Assembly: GCF_021261325.1 (NCBI RefSeq)
Contig: NZ_JAJSBI010000036.1
Location: 1 to 64,000 of the forward strand
Source: Streptomyces guryensis
GTDB taxonomy: Bacteria; Actinomycetota; Actinomycetes; Streptomycetales; Streptomycetaceae
Direction of reading: 5' to 3'
Length of the DNA stretch: 64,000 nucleotides
The position numbers were made by a program, and so were the translations under genes. Under the pieces are notes generated by a model that saw only the letters and a program-made list of their open reading frames with translations, made no database searches and was not told the DNA's origin. This document shows, piece after piece, positions 40,783 through 50,057 of the stretch (positions are counted from its first letter, which is position 1; each line of letters starts with the position of its first letter).

Positions 40783-42755
40783 CAGGGTTTCCTCTCGTAC
40801 TGTTTGGCCCGCTCACGGAAGACGAACAGGTCGTTCGCGTCCCGGGCCAGCCTCCGCAGCGCTCTGAAGTCCTCGGCGATGTCGCCGTACAACTCGGCGT
40901 AGGGGTCGCCGAACGGGTCCTCGTACAGCTCGACGCACGGATCGGTGCGCGGATGCGTGGTGATCCAGCCGGCCACCAGCAGCCTGGTGATCACCTGGCG
41001 GGCCTCGTCGCCCACCGCCCCGCCCACCAGCCGCTCGTATCTCGCCCGGGCCGGCTCGGGCAGGCCGCCCCGCCAGCGCGCGGGCGCGCGCTGCAGCCAG
41101 GACAGGTCCGCGCACCACTCGTCGGCCGGTACGGTGCCGAACCGCCGCCGCAGGTAGTCGACCGCGCCGGCGACGTCCTCGCACGCCAGGTCGTAATAGG
41201 CCCGCGTACGCTCGTCGCGGGCCGCGGCCCGGAGGGTGTGGCACGCGTTCTCCCACGGCCCCGCCCCGGGGTCCCCGGGCGCCGCGTCGAGCAGACGCAG
41301 CAGCAGAAAGCGCACGACCGGCTGGGCCACGTCCGTGGCGACCGCCTCGTACCAGTTGCGCGCCGCGAGGCTCGGCAGCAGTCCCGGCGCGGCCTCCGCC
41401 TGGTCGGGTGTCAGGGCGGCGGCGGTGCTCGGCAGGGCCCGCCACAGCGCGGTCTCGAGGTGGGGCAGCAGCCGGTCGAGGACCTGGTCCGCGGCGGTCA
41501 GCGCGAGGTCGAGGCCGGGCACCGTCCCCGGCAGGGCCAGGCACTGCCGGACCCTGGTCTCCCAGTCCGTGTCGGCGGGGAAGCGGCCCAGCGCCTCCAG
41601 CACCACGCCGGTGGCCGCGGGCTGGCCGCGGGTGGCCCCGTGGACCACCCACCCCAGCCACTCCGCCTGGTCGGGTGTCTCGGGCTGCCGCGCCCTCTCG
41701 GGCAGCGCCTTGAGCACCGCGCCCGCGTGGTGCAGCACCTCGTCGCGGTTCAGGTCCCGCAACCAGCCGACGTGCAGGCCCCGTACCCGGACCGGCTGGA
41801 AAACCGTTTCATCCGGCCAGCTCCCGGTGCGGTAGTCCAGCACCGCGGACTGTGTCCCCTCCTCCCGTCGGGCCAGTGTCTCCGGCCGGGTGCGGGCGCC
41901 GGCCACGACGAGCAGCGGATCGGTGTGCTCCCGGGCGGCACGGGACTCGAGCAGCAGCCTCAGCAGCCGGTTGCCCGCCTCGTGATCGACGTTGTCGAGC
42001 AGCAGCAGGCAGTGCGCGGTACGGCGTCTTCGGCCACGTCTGTCTGTGTACGCCGCGCGCAGATCGGCCAGGAAGGCTCGCATCAGCAGCGCCTCCGCCT
42101 CGTCCCGCTGCACGGACGGGCCGTTGAAAAGCCGGTTGACCCGCACCAGGAAGTCCATGGCCGCGTGGTTGTGACCCGCTTCGCGGGCGGCGTGGGAGAC
42201 CCTGCGGCGGATCTCGACCGCCGCGCGGATGCGCTGGCCGCCGCGGATGACCGGGATGACCTGGGTGACCCAGGCCGGCACCCCGCCGATCGCCGTGGCG
42301 ACCCCCTGGATCAGCGGCTGGAGTTTCTCGTACGCGTACTCCTGCTGCCCGTTGGGCTCGAAGGCCGCGCGCATCTCCTGCACGGCCCGCTCCCGGGACT
42401 GCGTACTGACGCCGGTGACGACGGCCATGAGCAGCACGCTGAAGGAGGGGAACACCAGCGGGGGATAGTCGTCCTTGACCTCCTGGAGCTTGAAGACCAG
42501 CTCGGTCAGGGCGTCGAAGAAGGACTTGCTCTGGCCCTCGGGCGTGGCGGCGGCCAGGTCGGCCGAAGCCAGAGGGAGCCGCTGTCCCCAGTGTTCGAGA
42601 TGGCGCAGCAGGGAGCTCTTCCCGCTGCCGTGCGGACCGAGCAGCAGCAGAGCGGGCGGGGTGGCCAGGCGCGGCCCCGGTTCCCAGTCCACCTGCTCGT
42701 CGACGTAGCGGCGTATCGCCTGGTCTCGGGCGGACCGCCCGGGCCACTCCGGCAT
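40779..42755 (-). CDS. Large P-loop NTPase, possibly STAND-like
   Basis: A 658-residue protein. Walker A GPHGSGKSSLLRHL lies at about residues 40-53 and Walker B AHCLLLLDNVDHEAGNRLL at about 245-263. A hydrophobic segment around residues 110-140 (LVFPSFSVLLMAVVTGV) may touch the membrane. The C-terminal half is helical with WD/TPR-like Leu/Ala spacing but no named repeat. The motif layout is AAA/KAP/STAND-like. ATG 42755 follows GGGGGGAG. It is translationally coupled to the extracellular ligand-binding protein downstream, suggesting a two-component sensing device. Not recognised at family level. Confidence 0.75.
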   Translation of the reverse strand: MPEWPGRSARDQAIRRYVDEQVDWEPGPRLATPPALLLLGPHGSGKSSLLRHLEHWGQRLPLASADLAAATPEGQSKSFFDALTELVFKLQEVKDDYPPLVFPSFSVLLMAVVTGVSTQSRERAVQEMRAAFEPNGQQEYAYEKLQPLIQGVATAIGGVPAWVTQVIPVIRGGQRIRAAVEIRRRVSHAAREAGHNHAAMDFLVRVNRLFNGPSVQRDEAEALLMRAFLADLRAAYTDRRGRRRRTAHCLLLLDNVDHEAGNRLLRLLLESRAAREHTDPLLVVAGARTRPETLARREEGTQSAVLDYRTGSWPDETVFQPVRVRGLHVGWLRDLNRDEVLHHAGAVLKALPERARQPETPDQAEWLGWVVHGATRGQPAATGVVLEALGRFPADTDWETRVRQCLALPGTVPGLDLALTAADQVLDRLLPHLETALWRALPSTAAALTPDQAEAAPGLLPSLAARNWYEAVATDVAQPVVRFLLLRLLDAAPGDPGAGPWENACHTLRAAARDERTRAYYDLACEDVAGAVDYLRRRFGTVPADEWCADLSWLQRAPARWRGGLPEPARARYERLVGGAVGDEARQVITRLLVAGWITTHPRTDPCVELYEDPFGDPYAELYGDIAEDFRALRRLARDANDLFVFRERAKQYERKPW

Positions 42756-42891
42756 GGCACACTCCCCCCGGCATGCGCATCCGTCACATATCTGTGTGAT
42801 GCCCCAGACTGCATCAATCACCTTGTATGACAACCGGTTTCCCCGTTTTCACCACGAGCCACACACAGATCCGGTAACACCGTGAAAACGA

Positions 42892-42929
42892 CTCAGGGAG
42901 TCCATGCCGATCGGCATGGACTCCCTGAG
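42892..42929 (-). terminator. Terminator of tRNA-Ser(GCT)
   Basis: Perfect 38-bp palindrome, arms CTCAGGGAGTCCATGCCGA and its complement, 8 bp after the tRNA on the minus strand. Confidence 0.88.
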
Positions 42930-42936
42930 TGGAAAG

Positions 42937-43027
42937 CGGAGGCGGAGGGATTTGAACCCTCGATGGGATTGAAGTCCCAAACCGCATTAGCAGTGCGGCG
43001 CCATAGACCGGACTAGGCGACGCCTCC
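42937..43027 (-). tRNA. tRNA-Ser(GCT)
   Basis: Minus strand: acceptor GGAGGCG/CGCCTCC with discriminator G, anticodon loop CTGCTAA (anticodon GCT), a long variable arm and T-arm GAGGG TTCAAAT CCCTC. 91 nt, class II. Reads AGC/AGU. Confidence 0.97.
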
Positions 43028-43197
43028 AGCACAGCCGCCCGCGCGAGCGCGAGTGGTGCGTGCAGATGATGACACAGTCGAGCGTGGTGTCACCAATCGA
43101 CTCCCACGGTACTAGGCAGGCGGGCCGCAGAGCAAAGTCCTTTCGGTCCGTGCCGACCCGTCCGTGCCGAGCCGGAGGGTGGGGCGTTAGACAGGGC

Positions 43198-43659
43198 ATG
43201 TTCGCTCGGATTCTCGTGGTCGCCACCACCGCCGTCGCCTCCGTCGCGCCCGCCGCCGCCCACGCCGATGTCGGCCGCCCCGCCCCTGCCCCGCCGCCCG
43301 TACAGGACGAGGACCGGGCCGGCGACCACCTCACCGTCACCGTCCGGCACGCGGGCGACGGTACGGACGGGACGTTCGAGCTCCAATGCCATCCCGGAGG
43401 CGGCGACCATCCCGATGTCAGCGGTGCGTGCGAGACGCTCGATCGTGTCGCCCGGTGGGGCAGGGACACCTTCGCCCCCGTCCCCGAGGGCAGCGTCTGC
43501 ACCATGCAGTACGGCGGGCCCGCCACCGCGCATGTCACCGGGAGGTGGGCCGGGCGACCCGTCGACGCGTCGTACGACCGCAGTGACGGGTGTCAGATCG
43601 GCCGGTGGGACCGGCTTGTGCCGTTGCTGCCCGATCTGCGGCCCCAGGGGCAGCCGTAG
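43198..43659 (+). CDS. Subtilisin inhibitor (SSI) family protein
   Basis: A 153-residue secreted protease inhibitor. Signal peptide FARILVVATTAVASVAPAAA with cleavage after HA; mature part has DHLTVTVRHAGDGTDGTFEL, first disulfide pair region LQCHPGGGDHPDVSGACETL, and reactive-site loop VCTMQYGG. By alignment with SSI (CPMVY) the P1 residue is Met, suggesting subtilisin/chymotrypsin-type targets. A C-terminal SDGCQIGRWD supplies the last Cys. Length is slightly above the usual 110-residue mature SSI. Confidence 0.88.
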   Translation: MFARILVVATTAVASVAPAAAHADVGRPAPAPPPVQDEDRAGDHLTVTVRHAGDGTDGTFELQCHPGGGDHPDVSGACETLDRVARWGRDTFAPVPEGSVCTMQYGGPATAHVTGRWAGRPVDASYDRSDGCQIGRWDRLVPLLPDLRPQGQP

Positions 43660-43916
43660 GGACGTAGGGACTCGCACAGGGTTTCTCCCGGGGAAACCCA
43701 GAACTCCGTAAGGGTCCGGCGAAGGTCTCGCGAAGCCCTGCGCAGGCCAGAGGATGCGGGCACACGTTCTACTTCAACTCGTCGTGCGACCTCCCTCTCA
43801 TCCGGCGTCGCGAGCGCAACCACTGCCCGTAGACTCCCTCGCGTGACACGTCGCGGGCCGGTTGGCAAGATGGCCCGAGCGGTCGGCAAGGTGCGGTAAC
43901 AGGGAGGAAGCGTCTC

Positions 43917-46900
43917 GTGAGCAGCAGGCCATCCCGAGGCGCTGCTCGCCTCGCAGCCATACTCGACGCGCTTCCCGATGCGTTGGTGCTGGTCAACGCC
44001 AATGGGACCGTCGTCAACGCGAACACGATCGCGCTCGAGGCCTTTGAAGCGCCCGGGACCGCGCTGGTGGGTCGGGGGCTCCTCGATCTGCTGCCGCAGT
44101 TCGACTCCAAGCTGATCCCGGGGTCCATGCGGCGGCCCGATCACATGGACCCCGCAGGGCGGACCAAACCCACCCGGATGATCGCGCGGCGGACCGACGG
44201 GGTCGAGTTCCCCGTCGAGGTCACCAGCGCCAACCTCGAGAACGGGCAGCAGGCCTACGACGGTTACGGCTACAGCGGCGACGAGCTGCTGATGCTCGTC
44301 GTACGCGACCTGACCGGGACGGTGGACACCGAGGCCGAGCTGGCGCGTTCGCAGCGGCAGACCGAGATGATCCTTCGGGCCGCGTCCGAGGGTGTGGTGG
44401 GGACGGACACGGACGGGCGGATCGTGCTCGTCAATCCGGCCGCCGCTCAGATACTGGGTTATCGGGCCAGTGATCTGGGTGGCAAGGAGCTGCACGGGCT
44501 CGTGCTGCATTCGCGTGCCGACGGTTCCCCGTTCCCGTACGAGGAGTCGCCGCTCGCCGACACCCTGCGCTCCGGGCGCAAGCACCGGGTGCGCGGGCAG
44601 GTGCTGTTCTCCAAGGGCGGGGACAAGGTCTCCGTCGATCTGACCACCGCGCCGGTGCGCGACGGGGACCAGCTCGTCGGCGCCGTGATGACCTTCGCCG
44701 ACCGGCGGCCGTACGACTCGCTCGCCGAGGAGAAGGCCGCGGTCGAGAAGCGGCAGGCGGAGGAATTGGAGCGGATCGAGGAGGAGCATGCCTCCGAGCT
44801 CACCGCTCTGCGCCAGAAGCACGTCACCGAGGTCGAGGAGCTGCGGGAGCAGCACGACGAGGAGCTCGCGGCGGGCGAGGACCGGTATGCCGCGCTCGGT
44901 GAGCGGGAGAAGGACCGGTACGAGGCGCTTGCCGCGCGGCACGATCAGCTGCTGACGCTGCTGGGGCGGTCGCTCCGCGGACCCCTGGACGAGCTGCGGC
45001 GCGAGCTGGCCGCCCTCGCCGCCGACGACGCCGGGCAGCTGTGGCCCGAGGCCAATCAGGTGCTGCACCACCTGTCGGCGGGCTACTCACGGATCACCAC
45101 CCTCATCGACAACGTCCTCGGCTATCAGCTGATCGACGCCGGGAGCGAGCAGATCACTCGTACGAAGGTCATGCTCGACGCCGTCGTCGCCGCCGGTGTC
45201 GACGGGGCCGTCGAGCTGATCGGGCCAGGCCGGGTGCAGTTCGCCGTGCACGCGCCGCCCATCGAGGCCGAGGTCGACCCCCAGCGCCTGGCGAGCGCGC
45301 TCGCCCACCTGGTCGCGGACGTCGCCGGTGTCGACGCGACCGGCAACGCGCCCGTGTCGACGGGCGGTTACATGGACAACACGGTCGTCGTGGCCGCCGC
45401 CCAGCGCGGTGAGGTCGTACGGATCGAGGTGCGCGGGCCGTATGCCGGGGGAGACCCGGTGCACGAGCCGATCGTGCGCGGGATCGTGCGGGCACATGGC
45501 GGGGTGCTGCAGACGCACGAAGTGCCCGGGATGAGCGGCAGCTCGTATGTGCTGGAGGTGCCCATCGGGGGCGGGGCCGGAGCCGTCGCGGCCGACGTCC
45601 CGATCGAGATCCCGGGTGCCGAGCCCCACGAGGGTGCCGGCTCCGATCAGACCTCCGGTGGCGGACGGCGGCATGGACGGCGGTCCTCCGTCGACGCGTT
45701 CCTGGACAGCGAGGTGCCGGGCGAGTCCGGTGACCCGGCGGAGGCCGGTGACGCGGAGGGCGGCGTGCCCACCGGGCGGCGTCGCAGGCGGGCGGTCGAG
45801 GAGTCGGCGGCCGCCGCGGCCTCGGCCGCGGGTGCCCTGGAGCTTTCCGGCGGTACCGGGCGGCGGCGCGGGCGGGCGGCCGAGGGCGCCGGTGACGGTG
45901 TCTCCGAGGGTGCCGTCGTCATGGCCGGTGAGCATGGCGCCGGGACCGCGGCCGTCGGTACGGGGCTGGGCGGGACCGTTCCTCCGCAGGGCGTGCCCGC
46001 GCCCGGCGGGCGGCGCGCGCGACGTGACGGCGGTGAGCAGCGGGCCCTGCCTGCGGCGCTTCCCGCGGGCCCCGTGTCGGCCGAAGAGCCGGTCCCGGCC
46101 GACGGGGCCGCGCACCCGCAGAACGCCGAGAACGCCGAGCCGACCGGGCGCCGTCGCCGTGCCCTGGCCGCCGCGAACGACCGTGCCGCCGCGCAGGAGG
46201 CGGCTCCCCGTTCCGTGTTCGCCCTGCCTCCGGCGGAGGCGGACCGGGCCCCCGCCGCGGGTATGCAGGGGCAGACGCCGGTGCCTGGGCAAGCACCGGT
46301 GCCTGGGCAAGCACCGGTGCCTGGGCAAGCGCCCGTACCGGCGCAGGGGCAGTCCCCGGTTCCGGTTGCCGGGCAGCCGCAGGTTACTGGGCAGCCGCAG
46401 GTTCCCGGCCAGCCCCAGGTTGCCGCGCAGCCGCACGTTCCCGGCCAGCCCCAGGTTCCTGGTCAGCCGCAGCTTGCCGGGCAGCCGCAGGTTCCCGGAC
46501 AGGCGCAGGTTCCCGGGCAGGGTGGCCAGGATGCTTCCGGGGACGCCCTGATCGACGACGGTCGGCATGACGCCGTTCCGCACGACCAGTCCGGCGATCA
46601 CACTCCGCCGCAGCCGCACCCCACGAGCGCGCCCACGGGCCGTCGTCGCCGTGCCGTGGCGCATCCGGGTGTGCAGGAGGCCGGCGTTCAGACCGCCGGG
46701 CAGGGGGTGCCGGTGCAGCAGCCCGCGCCCGTTCCCGCACAGGCGGCTCCCGCACAGCCGGCTCCCGCGCAGAACGGGGCCGGCCAGGTCGCACCGGCCG
46801 CCGCCGCTCAGGCGCTTCCCGTGGCTCCGGTGGAGGCGGGCGCCGGTCAGTCCACCCCGGCCCCCGGCACCCCGCGCCCTCCGGAGGCCTCCGCGGCACA

Positions 46901-48104
46901 GGGTCAGACCCCGGCACGTCCCGCCCAGCCTCTGCCCGCGGAAGCAGCCGCCGCTCCGGCCGACCTCGTCGACCCGAACTCCACGCAGAGCCAGGCGATC
47001 AGCGTGCGGACCCTGGGGCAGGGAGTGCCGTTCACGCGGCAGGCCGCGCAGGTGCAGCAGCCTTCGGCCACGCCCGCGCCGAACAACCCGAACGGTTCCG
47101 GCCGGCGTCGCAAGCTGGGTACGCGGACCGACGCCGCCGTCCCGGCCCTGGAGCAGGCGGCCCGTCCGCACCCGGCGGCCGACCAGGCCTCCGTACCGGC
47201 GCAGCCGCAACCGTCCATGGCCGGGCAGTCGCGGCTGGCGCAGGTGACCGAGGGCTCCGGGCGGTCGTACGCCATAGGGGCGCCCGACGAGAACGCCGCC
47301 GAGGGGCCGGAGCCGCTGGACGGTCCCGGTGGGGCCGTGGAGATCGCGGACACCCCCCGGCCGCAGCCGATGGACGACGAGCTGCCGCCGGAGCCGCTCG
47401 ACAACCCGCGGCGGCTGCTGGTGTGGCCCGCGCCGGACGTGACGACCCAGCAGGCGCTGAGCGATCGTGGCTACCGGCCCGTGATCGTTCAGTCGCGCGA
47501 GGAGGTCGACGCGCAGATCGCGGCTTTCCCCGCCGCGTTGTTCGTGGACCCGCTGACCGGACCGATCACGCGGACTGCGCTGCAGTCGCTGCGGCAGGCG
47601 GCGGTGGCGTCCGAGGTGCCGATCATGGTGACCGCGGGGCTCGGGCAGGCGACGCGCGAGGCTGCGTACGGCGCCGACCCTGCCGTACTCCTGAAGGCGC
47701 TCGCGCCGCGGGACAGCGAGCAGCATCCGCCGCGGGTGCTCTTGATCGAGGAGCACGCGGAGATCGCGCTGGCGCTGACCGCGACGCTGGAGCGGCGCGG
47801 GATGCAGGTGGCGCGGGCCGCGAGTGACGCGGACGCGGTGACGCTGGCGGGGCAGCTCAGGCCCAACCTGGTGGTGATGGACCTGATGCAGGTACACCGG
47901 CGCCAGGCCGGGATCATCGACTGGCTGCGGGCGAACGGGCAGCTCAACCGCACCCCGCTCGTCGTCTACACCGCCGCCGTCGACCAGGCCGACCTGCCGC
48001 GGCTGGCCTCCGGCGAGACCGTCCTGTTCCTCGCGGAGCGCTCCACGAACGACGAGGTGCAGAGCCGGATCGTGGACCTGCTGTCGCGGATCGGGACCAA
48101 CTAG
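43917..48104 (+). CDS. Large PAS-domain, degenerate-kinase, dual-receiver scaffold protein
   Basis: A 1395-residue cytosolic protein, GTG start with GGGAGG upstream. Order: PAS 1 (residues about 10-130, ILDALPDALVLVNANGTVVN), PAS 2 (about 140-265, ILRAASEGVVGTDTDGRIVL), coiled coil (about 270-345, Glu/Arg/Leu-rich), kinase-like region in which the H-box position reads GRSLRGPLDELRREL without His, and a degenerate ATPase-like part. A Pro/Gln/Ala-rich disordered region of about 600 residues follows, then two receiver-like domains: a pseudo-receiver (PRRLLVWPAPDVTTQQALSD) and one keeping Asp in LVVMDLMQVHRR. Probably a signalling scaffold rather than an active kinase. Confidence 0.82.
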   Translation: MSSRPSRGAARLAAILDALPDALVLVNANGTVVNANTIALEAFEAPGTALVGRGLLDLLPQFDSKLIPGSMRRPDHMDPAGRTKPTRMIARRTDGVEFPVEVTSANLENGQQAYDGYGYSGDELLMLVVRDLTGTVDTEAELARSQRQTEMILRAASEGVVGTDTDGRIVLVNPAAAQILGYRASDLGGKELHGLVLHSRADGSPFPYEESPLADTLRSGRKHRVRGQVLFSKGGDKVSVDLTTAPVRDGDQLVGAVMTFADRRPYDSLAEEKAAVEKRQAEELERIEEEHASELTALRQKHVTEVEELREQHDEELAAGEDRYAALGEREKDRYEALAARHDQLLTLLGRSLRGPLDELRRELAALAADDAGQLWPEANQVLHHLSAGYSRITTLIDNVLGYQLIDAGSEQITRTKVMLDAVVAAGVDGAVELIGPGRVQFAVHAPPIEAEVDPQRLASALAHLVADVAGVDATGNAPVSTGGYMDNTVVVAAAQRGEVVRIEVRGPYAGGDPVHEPIVRGIVRAHGGVLQTHEVPGMSGSSYVLEVPIGGGAGAVAADVPIEIPGAEPHEGAGSDQTSGGGRRHGRRSSVDAFLDSEVPGESGDPAEAGDAEGGVPTGRRRRRAVEESAAAAASAAGALELSGGTGRRRGRAAEGAGDGVSEGAVVMAGEHGAGTAAVGTGLGGTVPPQGVPAPGGRRARRDGGEQRALPAALPAGPVSAEEPVPADGAAHPQNAENAEPTGRRRRALAAANDRAAAQEAAPRSVFALPPAEADRAPAAGMQGQTPVPGQAPVPGQAPVPGQAPVPAQGQSPVPVAGQPQVTGQPQVPGQPQVAAQPHVPGQPQVPGQPQLAGQPQVPGQAQVPGQGGQDASGDALIDDGRHDAVPHDQSGDHTPPQPHPTSAPTGRRRRAVAHPGVQEAGVQTAGQGVPVQQPAPVPAQAAPAQPAPAQNGAGQVAPAAAAQALPVAPVEAGAGQSTPAPGTPRPPEASAAQGQTPARPAQPLPAEAAAAPADLVDPNSTQSQAISVRTLGQGVPFTRQAAQVQQPSATPAPNNPNGSGRRRKLGTRTDAAVPALEQAARPHPAADQASVPAQPQPSMAGQSRLAQVTEGSGRSYAIGAPDENAAEGPEPLDGPGGAVEIADTPRPQPMDDELPPEPLDNPRRLLVWPAPDVTTQQALSDRGYRPVIVQSREEVDAQIAAFPAALFVDPLTGPITRTALQSLRQAAVASEVPIMVTAGLGQATREAAYGADPAVLLKALAPRDSEQHPPRVLLIEEHAEIALALTATLERRGMQVARAASDADAVTLAGQLRPNLVVMDLMQVHRRQAGIIDWLRANGQLNRTPLVVYTAAVDQADLPRLASGETVLFLAERSTNDEVQSRIVDLLSRIGTN
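46270..46530. repeat. Pro-Gly-Gln coding repeats
   Basis: In-frame short repeats first encode VPGQAP (18 bp, four copies, 46280-46345) then VPGQPQ/VAGQPQ/VTGQPQ units to about 46520, within the disordered region of the PAS/receiver protein. Confidence 0.85.
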
Positions 48105-48117
48105 CCGTCGGTGAGGG

Positions 48118-48696
48118 CTATTTCGCGACGAGTCTGCGTGCCGCCTCCTTGATCGAGGTGCGCAGTCGGTCGCGGTCGGTGTCGTCGGTGCCCGCGAGGA
48201 TGCGGCGCATCTGCGGGACGACGACGGCCCAGTTGGCCAGCGCGGTCAGCAGAAGGAGCAGGTCGCGGGGCGGGATGGCGTCGGAGATGACACCGCGGGC
48301 CTGGCCGTCCTGCAGAGTCGCCACCTTGCGGCGGTAGTGCTCCTGGCGCTCGGCCTCGTCCGGCAGGTCGGTGGTGCCGTACTCCAGGCCCTCCCAGAAG
48401 AGCAGGCGCAGCACCTCCGGGTGGGCCTCGTGGTAGTCCATCAGGCGGTCGATCCAGCCCTCGATGTCGTCCGGGTCTACGGGGACGGCCGCGGCCAGGT
48501 CGAGCATGACCTTCCCCAGGACCTTGGTGAACAGGTCCGCCTTGTTGCCGAAGTAGGCGTAGATCAGCTGCTTGTTGGCCCTGGCCGCGGCGGCGATGCG
48601 GTCGATGCGGGCGCCCGCGATGCCGTGGGCGGCGAACTCGGCGACCGCCGCCTCGAAGATCCGGGCCCTGGTGGCCTCGGGGTCTCTGACTGCCAT
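48118..48696 (-). CDS. TetR family transcriptional regulator
   Basis: A 192-residue repressor. N-terminal helix-turn-helix: TRARIFEAAVAEFAAHGIAG and IAAAARANKQLIYAYFGNKA; C-terminal ligand domain has HPEVLRLLFWEGLEYGT and PPRDLLLLLTALANWAVVVP. No clear ribosome site before ATG 48696. Divergent from the MFS gene across a gap with two AACCAA-type palindromes, the standard arrangement for a TetR controlling a pump and itself. Confidence 0.93.
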   Translation of the reverse strand: MAVRDPEATRARIFEAAVAEFAAHGIAGARIDRIAAAARANKQLIYAYFGNKADLFTKVLGKVMLDLAAAVPVDPDDIEGWIDRLMDYHEAHPEVLRLLFWEGLEYGTTDLPDEAERQEHYRRKVATLQDGQARGVISDAIPPRDLLLLLTALANWAVVVPQMRRILAGTDDTDRDRLRTSIKEAARRLVAK

Positions 48697-48722
48697 GGGG
48701 GCAGGGTACCGCTCCGGGTCAG

Positions 48723-48803
48723 GTAACCAACTATTTGGTTGACAGGGAATCGGCGGGTGATGCACGGTGTTCTCCTTCCAACCAACCAGTTAGTTGTTAG
48801 AGC
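48723..48803. promoter_or_regulatory. Probable TetR operators between divergent genes
   Basis: AACCAA-CTAT-TTGGTT (about 48726-48741) is a perfect palindrome. A second, related site AACCAACCAGTTAGTTGTT lies at about 48780-48798. They flank both start regions. Confidence 0.7.
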
Positions 48804-48847
48804 TGGCTCGAAGGAACCCGAAGGAATTCGAAGGAGTCCGTCCGCTC

Positions 48848-50050
48848 ATGCCGTCCACAACCGCAGCGCAACCGGTCCGGACCGCCACCCCGGAGCCGCC
48901 AGTCGCGTCCCGCCTGCTCCTGCCCCTCATCGCCCTGTGCACCGCCGTCACGGCAGCCAACATCTATCTCGCGGCGCCGCTGCTCCCCCTCATCGCCCAC
49001 GACTTCGGCTCGACTCCCTCGGCGGTCGCCTGGATCGCCTCGGTCGCGCAGTTCGGCTACGCCGCCGGGCTGCTCTTCTTCGCCCCGCTCGGCGACAGTG
49101 TGAACCGGCGCCGCCTGGTCGCCGTCCTGTCCCTGGTCACCGCGGCGGCCCTGGCCGTCGGTGCCACGGCCGCCGGGACCATCGCGCTCGCGGCCGCCGT
49201 GCTGGTCGCCTCCGCGGCCACGGTGGTCCCCCAGCTCCTCGTCCCGCTGGTCGCCGCCCGCGCCCCCGCCGACCGCCGCGCCCGCCATGTCGCCGCCGTC
49301 ATCTCCGGCCTGTTCACCGGCATCGTGGCCGCTCGGGTGCTCGGCGGCCTGGTCGGCCAGGCCTTCGGCTGGCGTACGGCCTTCGTGGGCGCGGCGGCGC
49401 TGACCGCCGTACTGGGGCTCGCGACGGCGCTCGTCCTCCCCGCGGAGACGCCCCGTCGCCAGGGCTCGCTCTTCTCGGGCCTCGCCGCCATGCCGTCCGT
49501 CGTGCGCCACTCGCCCGACCTGTGGCGCGCGTGCGTACGCCAGGCGGGGATGTACGGCGCCTGGAGCGCCCTGTGGACCTCGCTCGCCCTGCTGCTGACC
49601 GGCGAGTCCTACGGCCTGTCCACCGCGACCGCCGGTCTGTTCGGCCTCTTCGGACTCACGGCGAGCGCGGTGGCGCCGCTGGCCGGCCAACTGGTCGACC
49701 GCTTCGGCGCCGCCAAGGTCGTACGGTCCGCGTATCTGCTCGCCGCCGTGTCCGTGCCGCTCTTCTGGCTGGGCGGGCACATGATCGCCGCCCTGTTCGC
49801 CGCCGCGATCGCGGTCCACGCGGCCCTCGTCGCCTCGCACGTCGCCAACCAGACCCTCGCCCTCACCACGACCTCGACCCCGGCCACCGCCAACAGCGCC
49901 TACGTCGTCGCGGGTTTCGCAGGCGGCGCCAGCGCCTCGGCCCTGGCCGGCCTCGCCTTCGGCCACTGGGGCTGGGGCGGAGTGTGCGCGGTGGCGGGGC
50001 TGTGGCTGGTGCTGGGGTGGGGGACCACCGCCGTACGGCGGCGCGGCTGA
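48848..50050 (+). CDS. 12-helix MFS transporter (DHA1/arabinose-efflux type)
   Basis: A 400-residue exporter. Helix 1 to 2 region ALCTAVTAANIYLAAPLLPL, motif A-like APLGDSVNRRRLVAVLSLVT, and ARVLGGLVGQAFGWRTAFVG in helix 5. About 12 helices, normal for DHA1. ATG 48848 with GAAGGAG upstream; the TTG at 48794 is less likely. Divergent TetR gene suggests drug- or metabolite-inducible efflux. Substrate unknown. Confidence 0.9.
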   Translation: MPSTTAAQPVRTATPEPPVASRLLLPLIALCTAVTAANIYLAAPLLPLIAHDFGSTPSAVAWIASVAQFGYAAGLLFFAPLGDSVNRRRLVAVLSLVTAAALAVGATAAGTIALAAAVLVASAATVVPQLLVPLVAARAPADRRARHVAAVISGLFTGIVAARVLGGLVGQAFGWRTAFVGAAALTAVLGLATALVLPAETPRRQGSLFSGLAAMPSVVRHSPDLWRACVRQAGMYGAWSALWTSLALLLTGESYGLSTATAGLFGLFGLTASAVAPLAGQLVDRFGAAKVVRSAYLLAAVSVPLFWLGGHMIAALFAAAIAVHAALVASHVANQTLALTTTSTPATANSAYVVAGFAGGASASALAGLAFGHWGWGGVCAVAGLWLVLGWGTTAVRRRG

Positions 50051-50057
50051 GCTCGGC

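Noticed and set aside
40734..42830. 698-residue open frame on the plus strand
   Set aside because: Antisense shadow of the P-loop NTPase gene; no domains, composition typical of high-GC antisense frames.
45087..47897. 936-residue open frame on the minus strand opposite the PAS/receiver gene
   Set aside because: Arg/Gly/His-rich shadow of the real gene; third-position GC bias and recognisable domains are on the plus strand.
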